Source: Rhodococcus sp. HNM0569
Lineage (GTDB): Bacteria; Actinomycetota; Actinomycetes; Mycobacteriales; Mycobacteriaceae
NCBI RefSeq assembly: GCF_012726205.1
Contig: NZ_JAASAE010000001.1
Span: 310,001 to 374,000 of the forward strand
Direction: 5' to 3'
Length of the DNA stretch: 64,000 nucleotides
In this document: positions 48,601 to 57,936 of the stretch, piece by piece
How the letters are laid out: every line of letters begins with the position of its first letter
Position numbering within the stretch: position 1 is the first letter of the stretch
The notes under the pieces: model-generated
What the model saw: only the letters and a program-made list of their open reading frames with translations
What the model was told of the DNA's origin: nothing
Databases searched by the model: none
Translations under genes and position numbers: made by a program

Positions 48601-50343
48601 TCAGCGCGCGGTGGCGCCGAGGATCTCGGCAACCGCATCGGCCGCAGGGATCTCCCGGTTCTCGCCGCTGAAGCGGTCGCGGAGTTCGACATTGCCGTCG
48701 GCCCAGCCGCGGCCCACGACGACGACGGCAGGCACACCGAGAAGCTCGGAGTCCTTGAACTTGACCCCCGGCGAGGCCTTGCGGTCGTCGAACAGGACTT
48801 CGAGGCCGCTCGCGTCGAGTTCGGCGGCGATCGTCTCGGCGCCCCCGCGTGCGGCGTCGTCCTTGTTCGCGACGACGACGTGCACGTCGAAGGGCGTGAC
48901 CTCGGACGGCCAGCGCAACCCCTTGTCGTCGTGATGCTGCTCGGCGATGACCGCGACGAGCCGCGACACACCCACCCCGTACGAACCCATCGTCGGCCGC
49001 ACGGGCTTGCCGTTCTCGCCGAGGACGTCGACCTCGAAGGCGTCGGTGTACTTGCGGCCGAGCTGGAACACGTGCCCGATCTCGATGCCGCGCGCCGCGA
49101 CGAGCGTGCCCTTGCCGTCGGGCGACGGATCGCCTTCGCGGACCTCGGCCGCCTCGATCGTGCCGTCGGGAGTGAAGTCGCGACCGGCGACGAGACCCAC
49201 GACGTGCCTGCCGGGTTCGTCGGCTCCGGTGATCCAACTCGTGCCGTCGACGACACGAGGGTCGACGAGATAACGGACGCCGCGCGCGAGCAACGCTTTC
49301 GGCCCGATATATCCCTTGACGAGGAACGGATTGGCCGCGAAATCCGCATCGTCGAGCAACGCGTACTCGGCGGGTTCGAGAGCCGCTTCGAGTCGCTTGG
49401 TGTCGACGTCGCGATCGCCGGGCACACCGATCGCGAGCAGCTGCCACTCACCGCCCGGCTCGCGCACCTTGCCCATGACGTTCTTGAGCGTGTCGGCCGC
49501 GGTCACGGTACGGCCGAGCGCGCTGTTCGCCCAGTCGACGAGCGAGGCGATGGTCGGCGTCTCCGGGGTGTCGTGGACCTTCGCGTCGGGCAGACCGTCG
49601 AACGAGATCGGCGCGGGCGCGACCGTCGTGACGGCCTCGACGTTCGCCGCGTAGCCGGATTCGGTGCTGCGCACGTAGGTGTCCTCGCCGACCTCGCTCA
49701 CCGCGAGGAACTCCTCGGACGCGCTGCCGCCCATCGCGCCCGACGTCGCGGACACGATGACGTACTCGACACCGAGACGCGCGAAGATGCGCTCGTACGC
49801 ATCCCGGTGCGCGCGATAGGACTGTGCGAGGCCCTCGTCGGTGAGGTCGAACGAGTACGAGTCCTTCATGACGAACTCGCGCCCGCGCAGGATGCCCGCA
49901 CGGGGGCGCTCCTCGTCGCGGTACTTGGTCTGGATCTGGTAGAGCGTGACCGGGAAGTCCTTGTACGAGTTGTATTCGCCCTTCACGGTGAGCGCGAACA
50001 TCTCTTCGTGCGTGGGCCCGAGCAGGTAGTCGCCACCCTTGCGGTCGTGCAGGCGGAACAGGCTGTCTCCGTATTCGGTCCAGCGGTTGGTCGTCTCGTA
50101 CGGCTCGCGCGGCAGCAGCGCCGGCAGCGCGATCTCCTGCGCGCCGATCGCGTTCATCTCCTCGCGCACTACCTGCTCGACGCGGCGCAGCACGCGCAGT
50201 CCCAGCGGCAGCCACGAGTACACGCCGGGTGCGACGCGACGGACGTAGCCGGCACGCACGAGCAGTTTGTGGCTCGGCACCTCGGCGTCCGCGGGATCGT
50301 CACGCAGCGTGCGCAGGAACAGGTGGGACATGCGGGTAATCAC
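48601..50343 (-). CDS. proS: Prolyl-tRNA synthetase
   Basis: Charges tRNA-Pro. The 580-residue bacterial-type class II enzyme has motif 2 [24 protein letters not shown] (cited as span), motif 3 [13 protein letters not shown], an editing (INS) domain between and a C-terminal anticodon-binding domain ([11 protein letters not shown]). [17 protein letters not shown] is the mycobacterial-type start, so GTG 50343 is chosen. Eight bases upstream lies TATCCT, so the mRNA is probably leaderless. Confidence 0.97.
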   Translation of the reverse strand: MITRMSHLFLRTLRDDPADAEVPSHKLLVRAGYVRRVAPGVYSWLPLGLRVLRRVEQVVREEMNAIGAQEIALPALLPREPYETTNRWTEYGDSLFRLHDRKGGDYLLGPTHEEMFALTVKGEYNSYKDFPVTLYQIQTKYRDEERPRAGILRGREFVMKDSYSFDLTDEGLAQSYRAHRDAYERIFARLGVEYVIVSATSGAMGGSASEEFLAVSEVGEDTYVRSTESGYAANVEAVTTVAPAPISFDGLPDAKVHDTPETPTIASLVDWANSALGRTVTAADTLKNVMGKVREPGGEWQLLAIGVPGDRDVDTKRLEAALEPAEYALLDDADFAANPFLVKGYIGPKALLARGVRYLVDPRVVDGTSWITGADEPGRHVVGLVAGRDFTPDGTIEAAEVREGDPSPDGKGTLVAARGIEIGHVFQLGRKYTDAFEVDVLGENGKPVRPTMGSYGVGVSRLVAVIAEQHHDDKGLRWPSEVTPFDVHVVVANKDDAARGGAETIAAELDASGLEVLFDDRKASPGVKFKDSELLGVPAVVVVGRGWADGNVELRDRFSGENREIPAADAVAEILGATAR

Positions 50344-50351
50344 AGTCGTCC

Positions 50352-50392
50352 AGGATAGTCGGGGCGGGGCCGCCGGGCGCCGCCGGTAGGGT
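50352..50392. promoter_or_regulatory. Divergent leaderless promoters of proS and yaaA
   Basis: On the minus strand TATCCT (50357-50352) ends eight bases before the proS GTG. On the plus strand TAGGGT (50387-50392) ends seven bases before the yaaA GTG at 50400. The two start codons are only 56 bases apart and neither has a Shine-Dalgarno. Confidence 0.5.
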
Positions 50393-50399
50393 CGGGGCC

Positions 50400-51140
50400 G
50401 TGCTGGTGCTGCTTCCCCCTTCCGAGACCAAATCCGACGGCGGCACCGACGCCCCGCTCGATCTCACCGAGCTGTCGATGCCGCAGCTCACCGAGACCCG
50501 CGAGATGCTCGTGGACGCCGTGGTCTCGCTCGCGAGCGAACCCGACACCGCGCGTGAGATTCTGGGCCTCGGACCGAAGCAGGACGACGAGATCGCACGC
50601 AATGCGAAGCTGTGGGTCTCCCCCACCCGGCCCGCGCTCGAGCGCTACACGGGTGTGTTGTTCGATGCGCTCGACGCCCGCTCGTTCACGAAGGCGCAGC
50701 GCGCGAAGGCGTACGCCCGGCTCGCGATGGGTTCGGCGCTGTTCGGCGCCGTCCGGGCGGGCGACCTGATCCCGGCGTACCGGTTGTCCGGCGGCACGAA
50801 GCTCCCGGAGCTCGGCACGCTGCGCTCGGTGTGGGCGGGCGAGCTGACCGCCGCGCTCGTCGCCGAAGCGGACGGGCTGGTCGTCGACCTCCGATCCGGC
50901 GTCTACCAGGCGCTCGGCCCGGTGCCCGGCGCGGTGACGGCGACCGTCCTCACCGAGAAGCCGGACGGCACCCGCTCGGTCGTCTCGCACTTCAACAAGC
51001 ACCACAAGGGACTGCTCGCGCGGGCCCTGACCCTCACGCGTGCCGAGCCGCGCGACGTCCGGGGCGTCGCGCGGGTGGCGTCGAAGGCCGGGCTGCGCGT
51101 CGAGGTCGCGGGCGACCACGAGCTCGTCGTGCTCACCTGA
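50400..51140 (+). CDS. yaaA: YaaA/DUF328 peroxide-stress protein
   Basis: YaaA lowers free iron under peroxide stress in E. coli and has a DNA-binding fold. The 246-residue protein begins [15 protein letters not shown] (family start), with [35 protein letters not shown] and [14 protein letters not shown] near the end. The GTG at 50400 has an immediate -10 box, suggesting a leaderless mRNA. It diverges from proS. Confidence 0.92.
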   Translation: MLVLLPPSETKSDGGTDAPLDLTELSMPQLTETREMLVDAVVSLASEPDTAREILGLGPKQDDEIARNAKLWVSPTRPALERYTGVLFDALDARSFTKAQRAKAYARLAMGSALFGAVRAGDLIPAYRLSGGTKLPELGTLRSVWAGELTAALVAEADGLVVDLRSGVYQALGPVPGAVTATVLTEKPDGTRSVVSHFNKHHKGLLARALTLTRAEPRDVRGVARVASKAGLRVEVAGDHELVVLT

Positions 51141-51186
51141 CAGTGGCAGAGCCCGGGCCCGCGGCCCGTCGCGATCGGCCACTGTC
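51139..51186. terminator. Inverted repeat at the yaaA 3' end
   Basis: GACAGTGGC (51139-51147) is complementary to GCCACTGTC (51178-51186) around a GC-rich 30-base loop. It begins at the yaaA stop. Weak as a terminator because of the long loop, but the symmetry is exact. Confidence 0.4.
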
Positions 51187-51399
51187 TGCCGTGGAACTCG
51201 ATTCCGCGATCCACGGCCCGTCGCTGCGTGCTGACGTCGAAACGCACCACCACATGCCGCCGTTGTGCTGTCATCGAAACAGGCGGTGCCGAGCATCCGC
51301 CGGTCTGCAGTGGAAGCGTCTGCAGTTCGTGCCGATGCGACAGCAGGTCCGTTCGTCTCGGCGTATCCGCCCTCCTCTCCACAAAGGACGGTGCCGGCA

Positions 51400-53400
51400 A
51401 TGGAAAAGCCGTTTGTCGTCAAATCGAGGAACGTCACACTCGTCGTCCTGACCATCGGCTTCATCACGGTGTACATGGTGTGGCGGGTGTTCTTCACGAT
51501 TCCGACCAGCTTCGGGATCGTGTCGCTCGTGGTGGCTGTGTTGCTGATCCTCGCCGAGCTGTCTGCCCGCTCAGGCGATCTGTTCGACTTCGTGAACATC
51601 ATGCTGAACAAGGTCGCGCGTCCCCGCCGCATCCTCGACATCCCGACCGGACTGCTCCCCGAAGTGGACATCCTCGTACCGGTCCACAACGAGAGCACGC
51701 TGCTGGTATTCAAGACTCTGTGCGCGGCGAAGAAAATCCGCTATCCGGACCAGCGCAAGATCCATATCCACGTGTGCGACGACGTCGTACGACCCGAGAT
51801 GGAACGACTGGCCGCGTCGCTCGGAGTCGGCTACATCCCGTGCCATTCGAATCGCGGTGCAAAGGCCGGCAACCTCAACAATGCACTGGAGTTCACCTCG
51901 GCTCCGCTCGTTTCGACGATCGACGCGGACATGATCCCGAAGAAGAACGCCCTCGAGGACATGGTGCCGTATTTCTACGCGTCGGAACACAAGCAGGATC
52001 CACGCCGCTTCGCTCACGACCTCGCCGACAACGGGTTCCAGTTCGACATGGGCTTCGTACAAGGTGTCCAGGCGTTCTACACACCTGACTTGTACCAGTT
52101 CACGTTGTACGCAATGGATCACGCGCCGAACGAACAGCAGATCTACTTCGAGATCGTCAACCCTTCGCGTGGTCACCTCAACGCGTCGACCTATTGTGGC
52201 AGCAACACCTTGATCTCACGGTTCGCACTCGAGGCCGTCGGGGGGTTCGCCCTCGACAGTGTCACCGAGGATCTGTCGACCGGTCTCGCGATCGAGAAAA
52301 AGGGATTCGGTGGCATTGCCGTGCCGGCACGAATCGCGTTCGGCCTCACACCCTTCACACATCGCGATTTTCTCGCGCAGCGAGTCCGGTGGGCACGCGG
52401 CTGCTTCCAGAGCTTCAAGGGACAGCGACCGTTCACCACAGGACACGGTTTCTGGTGGAAATCCTGCTACACACAGATCTACAACTACTGGATCTTCACT
52501 CTGCGTCGCGTCATCTACATGTTCGTACCGATCTCGGTCGTGCTGTTCGGAATCACCGTGCTCGACGGAATGTGGTACACGTACTTCATCCTGTGGCTCC
52601 CTGGGTATTTTCTGTATGCAGTCTCGCTGCGAGTACTCACCTCGAATCGAGCAAATGCCCACCAGGCAAACGTGATCGAGACGACGCTGGCTCTACCGCT
52701 CTTCTGGCCGGTCCTGACGGAAATGTTCGGTATACAGCGGCGAAAGTTCGTCGTCACCAAGAAAAATCTCGCGGGCCAGATAGACGGCAGACCCTACTGG
52801 AGACTTGCGATCACCTTCGCGGTGCTGTTGGTACTCAACGCGATCTGCTTCGTCATCCTGCTGATGCGCTGCATCTCCGATCAATCACTCGCCTCGCTGG
52901 TGGTGATGTTGTGGTTGTTCGTCGAGGGAAAGAACGCTCTGTTCGCGCTGTACTTCTTCCTCGGACGGCCGGGTTTCGCCGACAGCGTGAGATGGCCGGT
53001 GCAGGTGCCGGTGGCGATCAGCAGCGGCCACGGCGTCACTCGCGCCAGGAGCGCCTTCGTGACCGAAGACGCAGTCCAACTCGACGGCGACCTGACCTCG
53101 TCGTTCCCACCGGGAGCCATGGTGACCGCCACGATCGAATTCCCTGACGGCCCGGTGCGAATCGACGCGTCGACCACCGCAGGTACCGACGGGAACTCCC
53201 GTCTCGTGCTGGCCGTCGACACCGACGCGGCCTACGGCGACTACATCACTGCGGTACATGATCACGACGACCTGCCACCCTACCGTCGGCACACGATTCC
53301 GATGATCCTCGAGGAGGCCCGCGACGGTCTCGTCCGGCGCCTCGCCCGGGCACGCGCTCATCGCCGGTCGACCAGGGCACACCAGGTCCCGGTCGGTTGA
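51400..53400 (+). CDS. Processive GT2 glycosyltransferase, cellulose-synthase-like
   Basis: A membrane glycosyltransferase that would elongate and perhaps export a beta-linked polysaccharide. The 666-residue protein has two N-terminal helices (about 11-55), then the catalytic domain with DILVPVHNES, DDVVRP, the DxD in STIDADMIP, TED, and QRVRW, the full D,D,D,QxxRW set. Several C-terminal helices follow. A soluble end of about 130 residues resembles PilZ in layout, but the RxxxR and DxSxxG c-di-GMP residues are degenerate. ATG 51400 follows AAAGGA. Base composition is lower in GC than neighbours (52561-52620 has 30 G/C in 60). No partner subunit is nearby. Probably acquired. Confidence 0.85.
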   Translation: MEKPFVVKSRNVTLVVLTIGFITVYMVWRVFFTIPTSFGIVSLVVAVLLILAELSARSGDLFDFVNIMLNKVARPRRILDIPTGLLPEVDILVPVHNESTLLVFKTLCAAKKIRYPDQRKIHIHVCDDVVRPEMERLAASLGVGYIPCHSNRGAKAGNLNNALEFTSAPLVSTIDADMIPKKNALEDMVPYFYASEHKQDPRRFAHDLADNGFQFDMGFVQGVQAFYTPDLYQFTLYAMDHAPNEQQIYFEIVNPSRGHLNASTYCGSNTLISRFALEAVGGFALDSVTEDLSTGLAIEKKGFGGIAVPARIAFGLTPFTHRDFLAQRVRWARGCFQSFKGQRPFTTGHGFWWKSCYTQIYNYWIFTLRRVIYMFVPISVVLFGITVLDGMWYTYFILWLPGYFLYAVSLRVLTSNRANAHQANVIETTLALPLFWPVLTEMFGIQRRKFVVTKKNLAGQIDGRPYWRLAITFAVLLVLNAICFVILLMRCISDQSLASLVVMLWLFVEGKNALFALYFFLGRPGFADSVRWPVQVPVAISSGHGVTRARSAFVTEDAVQLDGDLTSSFPPGAMVTATIEFPDGPVRIDASTTAGTDGNSRLVLAVDTDAAYGDYITAVHDHDDLPPYRRHTIPMILEEARDGLVRRLARARAHRRSTRAHQVPVG

Positions 53401-53501
53401 CGCGCGCACGAAAGCCGCTCGAGCGCGGCGCGCCTGTGCTGTGATCGAGGGTGGCCCGCGCAGTGGCCAGACGACCTACCGGTCCAGCTGTAGGAGGCGG
53501 C

Positions 53502-54560
53502 ATGAAGGCTCTCGTGTTCCACGGTCCCGGCTCGAAATCCTGGGAGGACGTGCCGGATCCGGTCGTCCTGAAGCCGACCGATGCGATCGTCCGCATCGAG
53601 ACGACCACGATCTGCGGCACCGATCTGCACATCCTCGAGGGCGACGTGCCCGCCGTCACCGACGGGCGCATCCTCGGCCACGAGGGAGTGGGCGTCATCA
53701 CCGAGATCGGCGACGCCGTCACGGACCTCGCGGTGGGCGACCGGGTGATCATCTCGTGCGTGTCGTCGTGCGGGAAGTGCTCGTACTGCAAGAAGGGCGT
53801 GTACTCGCACTGCCTCGCCGACGAGGGCGCGCCGGGCATCGGCTGGATCTTCGGGCACCTCATCGACGGCACCCAGGCCGAGTACGTGCGTGTGCCCTTT
53901 GCCGAGACCTCGCTCTACCGCGTGCCGGACGGTGTCACCTCCGAGGAGGCGACGCTGATCAGCGACATCCTGCCGACCGGGCACGAGATCGGCGTCCAGT
54001 ACGGCGCGGTCCGCCCGGGCGACGTCGTCGCGGTCATCGGCGCTGGTCCGGTGGGTCTCGCGGCGATCGCGACGGCCGGGCTCTACGGGCCGAGCCGGAT
54101 CGTCGCGATCGATCTCGACGCGAACCGGGTCGAGCAGGCGACGAGGTTCGGCGCAACCGACGGCATCGTGTCGTCGGACCCGGACTGGAAGGAGCGCGTG
54201 CTCGCGCTCACCGACGGCCTCGGCGTCGATGTCGCGATCGAGGCGGTGGGCGTACCCACGACCTGGAACATGGCCCTCGAACTGGTGCGACCCGCGGGGC
54301 ACGTCGCGAACGTCGGCGTGCACGGCAAGCCGGTCGAGTTCCCGCTCGACCGCATGTGGATCGACAACATCACCGTCACGACCGGGCTGGTCAACACCGA
54401 CACGACACCGATGCTCATCAAGCTGCTCGCGCAGCACAAGCTCGTCTCGAAGGAGTTCATCAGCCATCGGTACCCGCTGACCGACATCCTCGACGCCTAC
54501 GACACCTTCTCGCGCGCCGCGGAGACGAAGGCGCTCAAGGTGATCCTGAACGCGGAGTGA
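53502..54560 (+). CDS. Zinc-dependent alcohol/sorbitol-type dehydrogenase
   Basis: A 352-residue MDR dehydrogenase. Catalytic zinc ligands lie in TICGTDLHILEGD and GHEGVG; structural cysteines lie in SCGKCSYCKKGVYSHC. The cofactor loop is GAGPVGLAAI. ATG 53502 is preceded by AGGAGG. The family oxidises secondary alcohols and polyols, but substrate is unknown. Its last codons are duplicated (54540-54580). It lies between the GT2 gene and the convergent exporter. Confidence 0.9.
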   Translation: MKALVFHGPGSKSWEDVPDPVVLKPTDAIVRIETTTICGTDLHILEGDVPAVTDGRILGHEGVGVITEIGDAVTDLAVGDRVIISCVSSCGKCSYCKKGVYSHCLADEGAPGIGWIFGHLIDGTQAEYVRVPFAETSLYRVPDGVTSEEATLISDILPTGHEIGVQYGAVRPGDVVAVIGAGPVGLAAIATAGLYGPSRIVAIDLDANRVEQATRFGATDGIVSSDPDWKERVLALTDGLGVDVAIEAVGVPTTWNMALELVRPAGHVANVGVHGKPVEFPLDRMWIDNITVTTGLVNTDTTPMLIKLLAQHKLVSKEFISHRYPLTDILDAYDTFSRAAETKALKVILNAE

Positions 54561-54580
54561 TCCTGAACGCGGAGTGATCC
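54540..54580. repeat. 17-bp tandem repeat over the dehydrogenase stop codon
   Basis: GTGATCCTGAACGCGGA occurs exactly at 54540 and 54557, with seven more bases of a third copy. The stop TGA (54558-54560) falls in the second copy, so the last codons VILNAE are duplicated just beyond the stop. Confidence 0.92.
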
Positions 54581-54587
54581 GGCCTGT

Positions 54588-56108
54588 TCAGCTCTCCTGC
54601 GCGGCCTTCTCGGCGGCCTGCGCCTGGGCGACCTGTTCAGGGGTGAAGCGGATGAACAGCGCGGCGACGCCGGTGACCAGCGCGCACACGGCGCATCCGA
54701 CGAGGGCGAAGGTGTACCCGTGCCCCAGCGCGGAGACCTGGTCGGGCGTCATGTCGGCGACCTTGCCGGACACCCCGCCGAGGGACAGCGTCCGCGACGT
54801 CGCCATCGCGCCGATCACCGCGAGACTGAGCGGGCCACCGAGTGTCTGGACGACCTGCGCGACCGCGGCGAGGGGCCCGATCTCGGTCTCCCGAATGCCC
54901 GCGATCGCGCACAGCGGAAGCGGCACGACCGCGAGCCCCACGCCGAAGCCGATCGCGATGATCGGGACGAACAGGTTGGCGGCGTACGTCGCGCTGCCGT
55001 CGAGTGTCGACCCGTAGAGCAGGCCGACGACCATGATCGCGGCGCCCGCCGCGATGAGCCAGCGCGGCGCGACCCGCACGACGAGCTTCGACGCGACGCC
55101 TGCGGCGCCGCCGAGACCGATCGCGAAGGGGATGAAGCCGACACCCGCGCGCAGCGGCGAGTACCCGAGGACGTCCTGCACGAACAGCGCGACATAGGCC
55201 GCGACCGAGAACATGACGGCGCCCGCGAAGAAGATCGACACGAACGTGGCGACGCGGCTGCGGTCGTCGAACAGCGAGAACGGAAGCAGCGGGTTCTCGG
55301 CGCGGCGTTCGACGACGAGGAATGCCGCGAGCAACACGAGCCCGAGGACGAGGGCGCCGATCACCCACACGCTGCCCCACCCGAGTTCGGGGCCCTCGCT
55401 GAGCGCGAAGACGATCGCGACGGCGCCGCCCGTCGCGAGCACGGCCCCTGGCACGTCCAGGGCGAGCCTGCGGGCGGCGGTCTCACGCAGGGCGCTCCGG
55501 GCGAGGCCGACGATCACGAGACCGATCGGAACGTTGATGAGGAAGATCAGCCGCCACGAGACCTCGGTGAGGGCACCACCGATCACCAGGCCTGCGATGG
55601 AGCCGATGCCCGTCATGGCCGCGAAGATCGCGATCGCCTTGTTGCGCGCCGGGCCGGCCGCGAACGTGGTGGCGACGAGCGCGAGCGCCGTGGGCGAGGC
55701 GACCGCCGCCCCGACGCCCTGCAGGAACCGCGCCGCGACGAGGCTGATCTCGTCGAACGCCAGGCCGCATGCGAGGGACGCGACGGTGAACAGCGATACG
55801 CCCGCGACGAACATCCTCTTGCGCCCGAAGGCGTCGCCGAGCCGCCCGCCGAGCAGCATGAGTCCACCGAAGGCGAGGGCGTAGGACGTGAGGACCCAGT
55901 TGCGGCCGCTGTCACTGAGCCCGAGGTCGGACTGCAACGGCGCGAGTGCGAGGTTGGCGACCGTGCCGTCGAGCACGACCATCATCTGCAGACCCGACAG
56001 CACGAGGATCGCGGCGCCGAGGACTCGCGTGGCACCCGCCGCCGCGTCCCCGACGGGGCCGGTGCGTGTGGGGCCGGGTGCGGGCTCGGGCGTTCGGTGT
56101 TCGGACAC
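54588..56108 (-). CDS. MFS drug exporter (EfpA/QacA-like, DHA2 family)
   Basis: A 506-residue proton-driven exporter with about fourteen membrane helices. Motif A is GGRLGDAFGRKRMFVAG, motif B is RFLQGVGAAVASP, and motif C is in the AGLVIGGALTEVSWR segment; NWVLTSYALAFGG precedes. GTG 56108 lies eight bases after TAACGT, suggesting a leaderless mRNA. The position between proS and cysG matches EfpA (Rv2846c) as I recall. Drug range is unknown. Confidence 0.9.
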   Translation of the reverse strand: MSEHRTPEPAPGPTRTGPVGDAAAGATRVLGAAILVLSGLQMMVVLDGTVANLALAPLQSDLGLSDSGRNWVLTSYALAFGGLMLLGGRLGDAFGRKRMFVAGVSLFTVASLACGLAFDEISLVAARFLQGVGAAVASPTALALVATTFAAGPARNKAIAIFAAMTGIGSIAGLVIGGALTEVSWRLIFLINVPIGLVIVGLARSALRETAARRLALDVPGAVLATGGAVAIVFALSEGPELGWGSVWVIGALVLGLVLLAAFLVVERRAENPLLPFSLFDDRSRVATFVSIFFAGAVMFSVAAYVALFVQDVLGYSPLRAGVGFIPFAIGLGGAAGVASKLVVRVAPRWLIAAGAAIMVVGLLYGSTLDGSATYAANLFVPIIAIGFGVGLAVVPLPLCAIAGIRETEIGPLAAVAQVVQTLGGPLSLAVIGAMATSRTLSLGGVSGKVADMTPDQVSALGHGYTFALVGCAVCALVTGVAALFIRFTPEQVAQAQAAEKAAQES

Positions 56109-56137
56109 GAGAGCCCACGTTACCGAGCAGGTAGGCG

Positions 56138-57415
56138 TTACCGGCCGTCCGGGGTGAAGGCCGCGACGGCGCCGATCACGACGATCGCCGGGGGCTTGAT
56201 CTGTTCGTCCCGCACGCGCTGCGCGACCGTCGCGAGATCGGCCCGCACGACGCGCTGTGTGCGGAGCGTGCCTTCCTGCACGACCGCGACGGGAGTGCCC
56301 GCATCGCGGCCTCCGTCCATCAGCGCGCCTGCGAACGCTTCGATGCGTTCGACGGCCATGAGCAGCACGATCGTGCCGCCCAGCCGGGCGAGTGCGGGCC
56401 AGTCGACCAGCGAATCGGGGTGATCGGGCGCGACATGCCCGCTGACCACCACGAACTCGTGCGTGACGCCGCGGTGGGTGACCGGGATGCCTGCCGCGGA
56501 CGGCACCGAGATCGCGCTGGTGATGCCCGGAACGACGGTGACCGGGACGCCCGCGGCGACACACGCCTCGAGCTCTTCGTAGCCGCGGCCGAAGACGTAC
56601 GGGTCGCCGCCCTTGAGCCGGACGACGAACTTGCCCGACTTGGCGCCGTCGATCAGCGCGTCGTTGATGGCCTGCTGCGCCATCGCGCGCCCGTAGGGGA
56701 TTTTCGCGGCGTCGATCACCTCGACGTGCGGGCCGAGTTCGGCGAGCAGCTCGGCCGGCGCCAGACGGTCGGCGACGACGACATCGGCCTGCGCCAGCAG
56801 CCGGCGGCCCCGCACGGTGATCAGATCTGGGTCGCCCGGTCCGCCGCCGACGAGTGCCACTCCCGGCGCGGCCGGCTCGGCCGACATCGGGAGCGCTCCG
56901 GATTGCAGCGCATCGAGGACGGCATTGCGCACCGAGGCCGAGCGGCGGTGCTCGCCGCGTGCCAGGATGCCGATCTCGAGGCCGTCGTAGCGTGCGCTCG
57001 CAGGCGTCGACGCGGTGCCGCGCACCGCATTGTCGGCGCGGACACAGAACACGCGCTCCTCTTCGGCTTCCGCCACGACCGCCGCGTTGGTGTCGGGCTC
57101 GTCGGTGCAGGCGATCGCGTACCACGCGTCGGCGAGGTCGCCGCGCCGGTACTCGCGCTGCGCGAGCGTGATCTGCCCCGATGTCGCGAACGCCTCGACG
57201 GCAGGCGTGACCTCGCGCGCCACGACGTGCACGTGGGCACCGGACGCGACGAGCAGACCGAGTCGGCGCTGTGCGACGCTGCCGCCGCCCACGACCACGA
57301 CGCGGCGACCCGCGAGGTGCAGGCCGACGAGATAGCTCGACTCGGCGGCATCACCCGTGTCGTCGGTGTCCGGCCGACTGTCCCTGCCAGGCCGACTGTC
57401 ACCGTTCGTGCTCAC
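56138..57415 (-). CDS. cysG: Siroheme synthase / uroporphyrinogen-III C-methyltransferase
   Basis: A two-domain protein of 425 residues. The N-terminal NAD-binding domain (VVVVGGGSVAQRRLGLLVASG) is precorrin-2 dehydrogenase/ferrochelatase. The C-terminal domain is SAM-dependent methyltransferase: VALVGGGPGDPDLITVRG, DRL in VVADRLAP, LKGGDPYVFGRG. It serves both siroheme and cobalamin. GTG 57415 starts VSTNGDSRPGRDSRPD. A short tandem repeat codes for DSRPGRDSRPD at the N-terminus. It is the last gene of the cobalamin cluster, separated by 116 bases. Confidence 0.93.
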   Translation of the reverse strand: MSTNGDSRPGRDSRPDTDDTGDAAESSYLVGLHLAGRRVVVVGGGSVAQRRLGLLVASGAHVHVVAREVTPAVEAFATSGQITLAQREYRRGDLADAWYAIACTDEPDTNAAVVAEAEEERVFCVRADNAVRGTASTPASARYDGLEIGILARGEHRRSASVRNAVLDALQSGALPMSAEPAAPGVALVGGGPGDPDLITVRGRRLLAQADVVVADRLAPAELLAELGPHVEVIDAAKIPYGRAMAQQAINDALIDGAKSGKFVVRLKGGDPYVFGRGYEELEACVAAGVPVTVVPGITSAISVPSAAGIPVTHRGVTHEFVVVSGHVAPDHPDSLVDWPALARLGGTIVLLMAVERIEAFAGALMDGGRDAGTPVAVVQEGTLRTQRVVRADLATVAQRVRDEQIKPPAIVVIGAVAAFTPDGR

Positions 57416-57531
57416 CGCTGTCCACTCCCCTGCTGTGTTACGACACCATTCTGTGCACCGCCGTGCGGTGGATCCGCCGGGTGCCCCGCCGGCGGGTCTG
57501 CCTGCCGGTCACGCATGCAGGCCACGGGTGT

Positions 57532-57936
57532 TCACTCTACGGCGGCGGCCACGACGACCCCGTCGCGGATGTGCGCGGCCCGCACCACCCGGCCGCCGCC
57601 GGACGCGAGGATCGCGGCGGCCTCGGCGACGGACGGGGTACCGACGGCCGCGTCGGCCCGTGCCGAGCGTGACTCGGTTTCGACGGCCGCGAGTTCCGCC
57701 GCCTCGAAAGCGCGTACCGGAACGCCGAGTTCGCGTGCGACCGCATCCAACGCGGGCGCCTTGTGCGCGAGGGTCGACAGGCCGGCGAGCGTCGTCCCGA
57801 GTTCGTCGGCGACGGCACGGACCGCCGCGGCCAGGACCCCAGGGTGCGTGCGGGAGGCGAAGCCGACCCCGACCCATACAGGGGCGAAGCCGACCCCGAT
57901 CCACACGGCACCGCTCTCGACCCCTTCCCTCGTCAC
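57532..57936 (-). CDS. CbiG C-terminal domain / CobE-like cobalamin protein
   Basis: A 134-residue protein made only of the CbiG C-terminal (CobE) domain, whose role in the corrin ring-contraction step is poorly known. RTHPGVLAAAVRAVADELGTTLAGLSTLAHK (span) and ELGVPVRAF are the family features. GTG 57936 overlaps the cobB stop (GTGA). The N-terminal half of CbiG is missing. A 27-bp near-duplication at 57856-57905 codes for GVGFAPVWVGVGFA. Function is inferred from family and cluster. Confidence 0.8.
   Translation of the reverse strand: MTREGVESGAVWIGVGFAPVWVGVGFASRTHPGVLAAAVRAVADELGTTLAGLSTLAHKAPALDAVARELGVPVRAFEAAELAAVETESRSARADAAVGTPSVAEAAAILASGGGRVVRAAHIRDGVVVAAAVE
57856..57905. repeat. 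27-bp near-duplication in the CbiG-domain gene
   Basis: GGCGAAGCCGACCCCGA occurs from 57856 and again from 57883, a 27-bp period over about 1.8 copies. In protein it doubles (V/I)WxGVGFA. Confidence 0.8.
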
